Part shown: positions 9,158-16,676 of the stretch, piece after piece
Layout of the letters: every line of letters begins with the position of its first letter
Position numbering within the stretch: position 1 is the first letter of the stretch
DNA from: Anaerostipes caccae L1-92
GTDB taxonomy: Bacteria > Bacillota > Clostridia > Lachnospirales > Lachnospiraceae
Direction: 5' to 3'
Length of the DNA: 64,000 nt
Assembly: GCF_014467075.1 (NCBI RefSeq)
Contig: NZ_AP023027.1
Span: forward strand, 1,015,001 to 1,079,000
The notes under the pieces: generated by a model
Seen by the model: only the letters and a program-made list of their open reading frames with translations
The model's database searches: none
What the model was told of the DNA's origin: nothing
Translations under genes and position numbers: made by a program

Positions 9158-9454
9158 ATGAAGGTAATCGGAATCACATCATGTGCAACAGGGATCGCGC
9201 ATACATATATGGCGGCTGATGCAATAGAAAATATATGCAAAGAAAGAGGATATGAATGTAAAGTCGAAAGACAGGGGGCTCTTGGAATAGAAAACAAGCT
9301 AAAAGCAAGAGAGATCAAAGAAGCGGACTTGATCGTTTTTGCCAATGATGTAGGTATTTCGAAGGCGGAACGGTTTAAAGGATCAGAAGATAAGATATTC
9401 CAGACAAAACCTCATGACGTAATAAAAAATCCTGCAATCATTTTTAATAAATGA
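9158..9454 (+). CDS. PTS EIIB, fructose family
   Basis: Small (98 aa) phosphocarrier. The active-site loop SCATGIAHTYMAA carries the phosphorylated Cys9, as in the fructose-specific IIB family. Receives phosphate from the IIA at 6683 and gives it to sugar entering through the IIC at 8075. Confidence 0.92.
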   Translation: MKVIGITSCATGIAHTYMAADAIENICKERGYECKVERQGALGIENKLKAREIKEADLIVFANDVGISKAERFKGSEDKIFQTKPHDVIKNPAIIFNK

Positions 9455-9499
9455 TATGATGAATGAAAAGGAGCAGGAGACTATGGGAGAGGGAGAGCT

Positions 9500-10066
9500 A
9501 TGTTTGATGATGGAAAATTTCATGTGATACCAGCGGTACGCAGTCTGAAGTTTTTTGCAGAAGCGCTGAGAACGGAAGAAGAGTGGATTTTGACCAGCAA
9601 CTGTGCACATATAGGAAATCTGCAGAGCCTGTCTCACAAATGTCATGATGCCAATAAAAAAATTATTGTAAATCATGAGATCGTGGGTGGACTGGGAGTC
9701 GACAAGACTGCGTTTGAGTTTTTAAAGAAGATGTACCATGTAGACTGTGTCATGGGAGTTCACAATATCCGGCTGGGAATGGTCAAGAATGAAGGAATGA
9801 AGACCATTCAGCGCATCACTCTTTCAGACTCTTTTGCTCTGGAACAGGCTGCCAAAAGCTTACAGATTTCAAAGGCAGATGCCATTGAGCTGCGGCCGGC
9901 ATATTATGCAGCAGAGTTTTTGGATTATTTCAAAAAAATCAAAGACTGCTGTTATATTGCCGGCGGATTTATCGACAGTATAGACACGGTTGATATAATG
10001 TACAGGGCAGGATTTAATGGGATTACAACAAGCAATGAGAAGCTATGGAACTATCAAATACGATAA
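9500..10066 (+). CDS. GlpP-family antiterminator
   Basis: 188-aa protein of the glycerol-3-phosphate-responsive antiterminator family, which in Bacillus binds glycerol 3-phosphate and the leader RNA of glp genes to prevent termination. Family features seen: TSNCAHIGNLQSL near residue 35, NHEIVGGLGVDKTAFEFL, MKTIQRITLSDSFAL and the C-terminal AGGFIDSIDTV...GITTSNEKLW. It sits as last gene of a PTS-aldolase operon, not beside glpF/K/D, so its ligand could be a triose phosphate or sugar phosphate made by this pathway. Its likely target is the leader terminator at 5488-5537. Ribosome site GGGAGAG before ATG 9500. Confidence 0.85.
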   Translation: MFDDGKFHVIPAVRSLKFFAEALRTEEEWILTSNCAHIGNLQSLSHKCHDANKKIIVNHEIVGGLGVDKTAFEFLKKMYHVDCVMGVHNIRLGMVKNEGMKTIQRITLSDSFALEQAAKSLQISKADAIELRPAYYAAEFLDYFKKIKDCCYIAGGFIDSIDTVDIMYRAGFNGITTSNEKLWNYQIR

Positions 10067-10088
10067 ACAATAAAAGGACTTATGATCA

Positions 10089-10124
10089 GGGCAGGTACGG
10101 TTTTTAAAGCTGTATCTGCCCTTT
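10089..10124 (+). terminator. Terminator of the PTS/GlpP operon
   Basis: GGGCAGGTAC (10089-10098) pairs with GTATCTGCCC (10112-10121) with one G-T pair, then a short T run. It ends the plus-strand operon ahead of the convergent pseudopilin gene. Confidence 0.65.
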
Positions 10125-10201
10125 ATGAAATGATTTCGGATTGGCACCGCATACGGAGCAGCAGTAGTAACCTTGCTGCCATGTTCTGTTTAAGGAAGTG
10201 T

Positions 10202-11035
10202 TTACTTCATATTCTTAAAGATCTGATAGATCTTTGAATAATTTTTCTTATCATCCTCACTCTGTTTCACTCCGGTGTACTCCGTCCAATCACTGTCGCT
10301 TCTTCCGAGAACGTTATAAGTACGCGGTTTTCCGTCAGAGGAATCGGAAGCAGACAATGTCTCCCTACGTACAGCCACATATCCGGCAGTGTAAGTGCCT
10401 CTCGCAGAATTATAGCGAATGACTTTTACTTTATCACCGGGACTCTTGGAACTGATATCCTCTGTGGTCCAGTAGAAATAATAGCTGCTGCCTTTTCCCT
10501 GAAAAGACCATGTATTGACCCCTGCCTGGCCGGCGTTAAATCCTGCCTGCCCAAGAGCATTCAGAAGATTTTCATAGGCTTTTCCTGTACCGGAAGAGGA
10601 ATCGATATTTTTGTTCATGTAGCCTTCGATCAGTTTTGCGATGTCCGGGTTATTCGCTATGATATAAGACAATGCCTCGTTCATGTTAAAATCGTAATTT
10701 TTATCATGTTTGCCGCACACAATGACGATACTTCCGTCAGATCCGCGGCTGACATCATAGGCCCCGCCCTGCCGGCATTTGTATTCGGATTTTTCGGCAA
10801 GAGATTTCAGGTATGCGGTGTCGTATTTTCCTGACCCTTCCAGTTCATAGATTTCATCGGCTGTGAGATCCCTCAGAAGCCCTGCTTTGCTGACCAGGCA
10901 GGCTTTCTTCTGGGCGCTGGTGATGTAGCCGATCAGGGAAGGAATCAAAAGAGCCAGAAGTATTGCCAGAATCAAGAGAACTACAATGAGTTCTACTAAG
11001 GTAAAACCCTTATTTTTCTTGTATTTGTATGACAT
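10202..11035 (-). CDS. Solitary type IV pseudopilin-like protein
   Basis: Begins with a class III (prepilin) leader: ten mostly polar residues ending KNKG, then FTLVELIVVLLILAILLALL, the hallmark of prepilin peptidase substrates; Glu5 of the mature protein is present. The remaining about 230 residues (WSFQGKGSSYYFYWTTED, GYVAVRRETL) form a soluble domain I do not recognise. No other pilin, ATPase or prepilin peptidase gene is nearby. Start at ATG 11035 (278 aa) or GTG 11038; a longer in-frame ORF to 11206 would overlap the neighbouring gene and is rejected. AAAGGAG lies 11-14 nt upstream. Role unknown. Confidence 0.8.
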   Translation of the reverse strand: MSYKYKKNKGFTLVELIVVLLILAILLALLIPSLIGYITSAQKKACLVSKAGLLRDLTADEIYELEGSGKYDTAYLKSLAEKSEYKCRQGGAYDVSRGSDGSIVIVCGKHDKNYDFNMNEALSYIIANNPDIAKLIEGYMNKNIDSSSGTGKAYENLLNALGQAGFNAGQAGVNTWSFQGKGSSYYFYWTTEDISSKSPGDKVKVIRYNSARGTYTAGYVAVRRETLSASDSSDGKPRTYNVLGRSDSDWTEYTGVKQSEDDKKNYSKIYQIFKNMK

Positions 11036-11115
11036 CACAGTATGGTCAGCTCCTTTCCGAATCTTTCTTTTAGTATAGCATATCTGCCTGGGATCAGATA
11101 CAGAAAAAGAGAAAT

Positions 11116-12846
11116 CTACGACAAAGCCTGAATGCGGGGTTTCTTTCTGTGGGCATTTCTCACTCTTTGACGGCATTTTGGAAGCATATTCTTCAGCTTC
11201 TCCCATTCTTCATCATCTGCATTTTTTGCAAGCTTTTCCTCCAGCAGATGGGACTGGATGATCAGGCTGTAATAGAGCTGTGTATCCGTATCCTCCTGCC
11301 TGCATATCTGTGTCAGCAGCTTTGTAGCTGCTGCATATTTATTCCAAAGCTGTTCTGTTGCAAGTCTCCGGCTGAATGGAAAGACTACAAGGTTGAAGAT
11401 CAGGGAGACCAGAATTCCAGCGATTATATATGCCAGGCGGACTGCCAGCATTTCTCCCACACTGTTCCATCCAAAGACATCGGTAAAGACGGCGGCGCCC
11501 AGAGCACCAATGGTGGAACAGGCGAAAGTGCCGGTATAGTCTGTAAAGTAAAAGGAAAGGTATCCGGATAACATCATAATCGCAGTGCGGCCTGTCATAG
11601 ACGGAACAGCCGCATACAAAAGCAGGCTGAGGAGACCGCCGGCTGCCGTGGCGGCAAACCTTTTCTTTGCCTTTTGTCCGATGTCGTCTGCATACGGCAG
11701 AGAAACAGAAGCGATGGTAAACAGCAGCCATTTTCCGTGAACAAGGTGCATGGACTGGACAAACAGGCATGAACATGCCAGGAGCAGACCGACGCGCAGG
11801 GCATATACGACTCTGACCGGACTGATATCCAGGGCGGCCTTCAGCCGGATGGAAAGAGAGAGCATTGTCTTCCGGTACCGGGTCTTTTTTTCAGGGTCCG
11901 TCATATGGAGGAGATGTTCCTGCAGATAGGTAAGCCCGTCAAATAGTTCCTTTGCCCTGGAATCCTCTTTCTGAGATACAAAGTCAGACTGGAGGAGCGG
12001 AGGGAGTTCTTTGATCTGTCCCTGTACAAACTGCCGGAAGACAGAGAGCTTTTCAGAGACGGAGCAGAGCATTTTCGTCTGGAAAACAGAGAGCGGCTGT
12101 TCCATATCGGAAAGGATCAGAAACAGATGTTCTATCCCCTGTCCGGAATCGATGACCGCAAAATCAGCATCTGAAATGCACAAAATCTTCTTACGGCGGT
12201 CATAAACCATACGGCTTAAGCGGAACAGATTTTTTCTCACGTCTTCCGGTGTGTCAGGGGCCCCTTTTCCGGTGATCATATAATCGATCAGATCGCAGGT
12301 CTCATCAATCATATCAGACAGCGCATCTCTTGTGGTCTCAATAACCCGTTTACGGCCCATAATGAACTGATACAGAATGATGCAGACAGCACCCGTGATC
12401 ATGGCGGCCAGACGCTTTGGCAGCAGATCTGGTGTAATCGGTGAAATAAAGATCAGGAACAGATAGGACAGTATGTATGGGAAGTAAAGGTGGCTGGAAT
12501 GCTCGTAAGTAAAAACATAAAGGATCAGAAAGATCATTCCGAAGTTCAGCGGAAATGAAAACACAGGGGGCAGTGTGTTTACAACACAGGCAGAGACAGC
12601 CATGGCTGCAAGGACAGCAGCCTGGCCTGCCAGATGTTTTACCGGTGAAGCGGTCATATCCTTTAACATAGAAGATGCCATCATAATGGTAAAAATAACA
12701 CCGACGATGGAATTTTCCATGCCAAATACTTTCTGGAATACTGTGACAAAAGTAATAATAAAAATAAAATCCAGAGTGGCAAATCTGAAATTCTTCTTCA
12801 GACTTTCCTGGCAGGAAGCCAGTATCTTTTTAGTCTTATTGTTCAA
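11116..12846 (-). CDS. FUSC-family membrane protein (aromatic acid exporter-like)
   Basis: 576-aa integral membrane protein made of two repeated membrane halves (about residues 20-165 and 355-495), each of five to six hydrophobic segments, separated by a long cytoplasmic helical region. This is the architecture of the fusaric-acid-resistance/YccS/YhfK family, proposed exporters. Substrate unknown. Ribosome site GAAAGGAGG precedes ATG 12846. The short gap to the pseudopilin gene downstream would allow co-transcription. Confidence 0.8.
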   Translation of the reverse strand: MNNKTKKILASCQESLKKNFRFATLDFIFIITFVTVFQKVFGMENSIVGVIFTIMMASSMLKDMTASPVKHLAGQAAVLAAMAVSACVVNTLPPVFSFPLNFGMIFLILYVFTYEHSSHLYFPYILSYLFLIFISPITPDLLPKRLAAMITGAVCIILYQFIMGRKRVIETTRDALSDMIDETCDLIDYMITGKGAPDTPEDVRKNLFRLSRMVYDRRKKILCISDADFAVIDSGQGIEHLFLILSDMEQPLSVFQTKMLCSVSEKLSVFRQFVQGQIKELPPLLQSDFVSQKEDSRAKELFDGLTYLQEHLLHMTDPEKKTRYRKTMLSLSIRLKAALDISPVRVVYALRVGLLLACSCLFVQSMHLVHGKWLLFTIASVSLPYADDIGQKAKKRFAATAAGGLLSLLLYAAVPSMTGRTAIMMLSGYLSFYFTDYTGTFACSTIGALGAAVFTDVFGWNSVGEMLAVRLAYIIAGILVSLIFNLVVFPFSRRLATEQLWNKYAAATKLLTQICRQEDTDTQLYYSLIIQSHLLEEKLAKNADDEEWEKLKNMLPKCRQRVRNAHRKKPRIQALS

Positions 12847-13019
12847 TTAGAATGCCTCCTTTCAGCAATTCATAATGTTATCATGCCAGAGGACCTTGTT
12901 CAAGAACGTCACTTTTGGCTTTTTTTTCGTACACAAACTATATATCCCCATAAATTTTGACAGGATTCATTCATGCCAAGGTTGAATTGCTTGGGCAACT
13001 ATTTGTTCTGAACATCCTT

Positions 13020-13025
13020 TATAAT
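13020..13025 (+). promoter_or_regulatory. Probable -10 box of the mannitol-type PTS operon
   Basis: A perfect TATAAT 47 nt upstream of the IICB gene with no good -35 at 16-18 bp. A weak -35 fits a promoter needing an activator, and the operon encodes a PRD-type (MtlR-like) activator. An imperfect repeat TTGGGCAA lies about 25 bp upstream. Confidence 0.45.
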
Positions 13026-13072
13026 AAAAGCATACCAACAATGCAATCTTTTTAAGAAAGGAGAGAGACATT

Positions 13073-14416
13073 ATGAAACAGCAAGTACAGAAGTTCGGAC
13101 GTTTTTTGAGCGGCATGGTGCTGCCCAACATCAGTGCGCTGATCGCATGGGGATTTTTCACCGCGATCTTCCTGCAGGGAGGGTGGTTCCCAAATGAAAA
13201 GATGGCAGCCGTGATCAGTCCTATGCTTAACTATCTCATTCCGGTCCTGATGGGCTATACCGGAGGAAAGATGGTGTACGGAACAAGAGGAGCAGTCGTC
13301 GGTGCAGTGGCAACCTTCGGCATCATCATCGGAGGCTCCATCCCGATGTTCCTCGGAGCAATGATCGCAGGACCTCTTGGAGGATGGCTTGTGAAAAAGC
13401 TGGACGGTCTGCTGAAAGACAAGATTCCGACAGGTTTTGAGATGCTTTATGACAATTTTTCCGCAGGAATCCTCGGAATGATTCTCGTAATGCTCTGTTT
13501 CTGGATTATGGGGCCGCTCGTAGAGGGAGCCAGCAATGCCCTTGGAAACGGAGTAAAGGCAATCGTAGACGCGGGAATGCTGCCGCTGGCATCTGTTATC
13601 ATTGAGCCGGCAAAAATTTTATTTTTAAATAACGCCATTCAGTATGGCGTGCTGACACCGCTTGGTCTTGCAGACGCGGCTGAAGCCGGAAAATCCATCT
13701 ACTTTCTGCTGGAAGGCAACCTGGGGCCTGGACTCGGAGTACTCCTTGCATGCTGGTTTTTCGGAAAAGGAGAAGCAAAGAGTTCTGCTCCGGGTGCTAT
13801 CATTATTCAATTCTTCGGCGGAATCCATGAACTTTACTTCCCCTATGTACTTATGAAGCCTGCCCTGATCATCGCGGTAATCCTGGGAGGCAGTGCAGGA
13901 ATACTTACCAACTCCTTATTGGGCAGCGGTCTTGTGGCGGCGGCGACACCGGGAAGTATTTTTGCCTATATGGCCATGGCTCCGAAAGGCGGGGCGCTTC
14001 CGGTGCTGGCAGGTATTGCTGCGGCTACGGCAGTATCTTTTATCGCTGCTTCCATTATTTATAAGCGCTCTAAAGATGATGAGGAAGAGGGCAGCTTCCA
14101 GAGTTTTGACCCATTGGATCTGTCTCTGGACGGCGGGGTAAAGAAGATCGTCTTTGCCTGTGATGCGGGAATGGGCTCCAGCGCCATGGCGGCGGCTACT
14201 TTGACGAATAAGCTGAATAAGGCCGGAATCAATATTAAAGTGGCTCACACATCTGTGGATGAGATACCAGAGGACGCAGAGATTATTCTTACTCACACAA
14301 GCCTTGCGGACAGGGCGAAATCTTATAACAGTACGGCACGGATCATTGCGGTTTCCAACTTTGTTGAGGCACCGGAATATGACCGGCTGGTGGAAGAACT
14401 GAAAAAGCAGCAGTAA
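13073..14416 (+). CDS. mtlA: PTS EIICB, mannitol type
   Basis: Membrane permease fused to a IIB domain; phosphorylates a hexitol-like substrate during uptake. IIC part (about 1-335) has family sequences GYTGGKMVYGTRG and the GIHE motif; IIB part (from about 355) has FACDAGMGSSAM with phosphorylated Cys363. IIA is separate (18773). The neighbours (SorE-like dehydrogenase, aldolase) are not mannitol-1-phosphate dehydrogenase, so the substrate may be another polyol or ketose; the symbol marks family only. AAAGGAG precedes ATG 13073; TATAAT at 13020-13025 is a likely -10. Confidence 0.85.
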   Translation: MKQQVQKFGRFLSGMVLPNISALIAWGFFTAIFLQGGWFPNEKMAAVISPMLNYLIPVLMGYTGGKMVYGTRGAVVGAVATFGIIIGGSIPMFLGAMIAGPLGGWLVKKLDGLLKDKIPTGFEMLYDNFSAGILGMILVMLCFWIMGPLVEGASNALGNGVKAIVDAGMLPLASVIIEPAKILFLNNAIQYGVLTPLGLADAAEAGKSIYFLLEGNLGPGLGVLLACWFFGKGEAKSSAPGAIIIQFFGGIHELYFPYVLMKPALIIAVILGGSAGILTNSLLGSGLVAAATPGSIFAYMAMAPKGGALPVLAGIAAATAVSFIAASIIYKRSKDDEEEGSFQSFDPLDLSLDGGVKKIVFACDAGMGSSAMAAATLTNKLNKAGINIKVAHTSVDEIPEDAEIILTHTSLADRAKSYNSTARIIAVSNFVEAPEYDRLVEELKKQQ

Positions 14417-14436
14417 ATGTATGGGGAGGAAATCGT

Positions 14437-15711
14437 ATGCGTGTGAAAATGGCTTCTCTATATGGGAAGAAAGATATCAGGATCAGAGAGACAGAGCTGC
14501 CGGACTTAAGAGACGATGAAATATTGATCAAAGTCATGTCCAACGGGATCTGCTTTTCGACCTACAAAGCAGCCATGAAAGGCGAAGAGCATTTAAGAGT
14601 TCCCGAAAACGTGCATGAGACCCCGGTGGTTACCGGCCATGAAATGGCCGGTATCATTGAAAAAGTAGGAGAAAAATGGAAAGGGCAGTATAAAGAAGGA
14701 ACGTCCTGTTGTTTACAGGCTGGGATTCGGTACAAGGGAAGTGAGGACGCACCGGGTTATTCCTTTGAATTTTTCGGGGGAAATGCGACTTACACGATCA
14801 TTCCGGGAGGCTATATTGAATCCGGATGTCTTCTGACTTATGAAGACGACTATTTTGCTTTTGCTTCCATGGGAGAGCCTGTATCCTGCATCATCAGCGC
14901 GTTTCATACATGTATCCATGATTATATGGAAGATATGTTTGTCTATGACAATATTCATGGAACAAAGGAAGGCGGAAATCTGCTTCTGATGGCATCCTGC
15001 GGACCTATGGGGATCGGAGCCATTGACTATGCGGTACACGGACCTGCAAGGCCAAAGAAACTGGTAGTTACGGAGATCAATGAAGAGCGGCTTAAAAGGG
15101 CAGCACAGCTGATCAGTCCAAAAGAAGCATCGGATTACGGAGTGGAACTTATTTATGTGAATCCTGAGGATTTGGACAATGAAGAACAGGAATTAAGACA
15201 GCTGTCCGGGGGAAAGGGCTATGACGACATCATGGTATTTGCGGCATCAGAACGTCTTGTAGAGCTGGGCAGCAGCCTTCTTGCCGTCAACGGATGCCTG
15301 AACTTTTTTGCCGGCCCGACCGATGAGCAGTTTAAGGCGAGAGTCAATTTCTACGACATTCATTACAGGAGGACCCACTATGTCGGCAACAGCGGCGGAA
15401 ATTTAGACGATATCCGGGAAATGTTCGATTTGTCCAGAGAAGGACTGATCACACCGGAGTATATGATCACGCATGTGACGGGACTTTCAGAGGTGCCGGA
15501 GATCATTTTAAATCTGCCGGATATTCCGGGCGGAAAGAAACTTGTATATCCTCATGTGGATCTGCCCCTTATGGCACTCGCTGATTTTGAAAAGCAGGCA
15601 GATGAAGATCCGGTTTATAAAAAAATTGCGGGCATTTTGAAAGCAAACCACGGGGTGTGGTGCAAAGAAGCCGAGCAGGTATTATTTGCCGAAAAATGGA
15701 TCGGTGATTGA
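14437..15711 (+). CDS. Zinc-type alcohol dehydrogenase, L-sorbose-1-phosphate reductase (SorE)-like
   Basis: 424-aa medium-chain dehydrogenase. Zinc-region features GHEMAGIIEKVG and MGEPVSC, and a Rossmann region MASCGPMGIGAIDYA are visible, in the layout of SorE-type enzymes that interconvert a ketose 1-phosphate and a hexitol phosphate. It follows the PTS gene by 20 nt and precedes an aldolase, so it probably oxidises the imported polyol phosphate to a ketose phosphate. Exact sugar unknown. Confidence 0.75.
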   Translation: MRVKMASLYGKKDIRIRETELPDLRDDEILIKVMSNGICFSTYKAAMKGEEHLRVPENVHETPVVTGHEMAGIIEKVGEKWKGQYKEGTSCCLQAGIRYKGSEDAPGYSFEFFGGNATYTIIPGGYIESGCLLTYEDDYFAFASMGEPVSCIISAFHTCIHDYMEDMFVYDNIHGTKEGGNLLLMASCGPMGIGAIDYAVHGPARPKKLVVTEINEERLKRAAQLISPKEASDYGVELIYVNPEDLDNEEQELRQLSGGKGYDDIMVFAASERLVELGSSLLAVNGCLNFFAGPTDEQFKARVNFYDIHYRRTHYVGNSGGNLDDIREMFDLSREGLITPEYMITHVTGLSEVPEIILNLPDIPGGKKLVYPHVDLPLMALADFEKQADEDPVYKKIAGILKANHGVWCKEAEQVLFAEKWIGD

Positions 15712-15763
15712 AGTATTTTCCAATGCAGCAGTAAAAGATTTCGGGTAAAATGGAGGAAGAGAC

Positions 15764-16639
15764 ATGTTAGTAAATTTACAGAACATATTAAAAGAGGCGG
15801 AAGAAGGAGGGTACGCAGTTCCCTGCTTCAATGTTCCCAACTTTGAGATGGCGAGAGCGGCTGTGGATGCTGCCAGTGAACTTTCTGTGCCGGTGATTAT
15901 CGGCCACGTCCAGGTTCATGACGGTCTGATTCCAATCGAAAATATCGGTCCCCAGACGGTGGAGTATGCAAAAAGGGCATCGGCTCCTGTATGTGTACAT
16001 TTGGATCACGGCATTGACATGAGTTTTGTTATGAGAGGGATTCGGTGCGGATATTCCAGCATCATGTATGACTGCAGTGACCTTCCTTTTGAGGAAAATG
16101 TCACGAGAATCCGGGAATTTACCGAGGCGGCCCACGAGATGGGGCTCTCCGTGGAGGCAGAACTTGGAACCATGAGCAGTACGGCGGAGGATTCCCACGG
16201 CGGGCCGAGACTCCTTGGAAGAGATGAGATTAAAAAGACCTTCACTGACCCGGATATGGCAGCCGAGTTCGCAGAAAGAACCGGTGTGGATGCCCTTGCC
16301 GTATGTTTCGGAACGGTGCACGGAATCTATGCGGAGGAACCGATGCTCGATATTGCGCGGGTGAGAGAAATCCGAAGCAAGATGCCAAAGAGCACAAGGC
16401 TGGTCATGCACGGAGGCTCCGGCGTGGATCAGGAACAAGTGGCTGAAGCAATCAAAGCGGGGATTACAAAGATCAATTACCATTCCTACTGGTCCAAAGC
16501 AGCCTCCATGCATGTTTATGAGAAATTAAAAGAGACACAGGGGGATATGTTTTATCATGAGGTACAGGAGGAAGCGTACCGGAAATTAAAAGAAGATGCA
16601 AAAGAAGTACTTTTGAGGTTCAGGGGCGGAAGAGACTAG
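15764..16639 (+). CDS. Class II ketose-phosphate aldolase (second copy)
   Basis: 291-aa zinc aldolase of the FbaA/GatY family: PVCVHLDHGID, EAELGTMSS, CFGTVHGIYAEEP, MHGGSGVDQEQV and KINYHS give the zinc and phosphate sites. It would split the ketose phosphate made by the upstream dehydrogenase. Differs from the aldolase at 7187 in the segment after EAELG and in the C-terminus, so probably has a different sugar preference. No phosphofructokinase-type gene accompanies it. Confidence 0.88.
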   Translation: MLVNLQNILKEAEEGGYAVPCFNVPNFEMARAAVDAASELSVPVIIGHVQVHDGLIPIENIGPQTVEYAKRASAPVCVHLDHGIDMSFVMRGIRCGYSSIMYDCSDLPFEENVTRIREFTEAAHEMGLSVEAELGTMSSTAEDSHGGPRLLGRDEIKKTFTDPDMAAEFAERTGVDALAVCFGTVHGIYAEEPMLDIARVREIRSKMPKSTRLVMHGGSGVDQEQVAEAIKAGITKINYHSYWSKAASMHVYEKLKETQGDMFYHEVQEEAYRKLKEDAKEVLLRFRGGRD

Positions 16640-16676
16640 AGAACAGAAATTACAAGTCTCCTGAAAAAAGGGTCAG

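Noticed and set aside
11036..11206. Longer N-terminus for the pseudopilin
   Set aside because: It would put 57 residues before the prepilin leader and overlap the FUSC gene; the prepilin signal fixes the start at 11035 or 11038.
15788..16513. 241-aa antisense ORF in the second aldolase gene
   Set aside because: Shadow of a well-supported gene; no family features.
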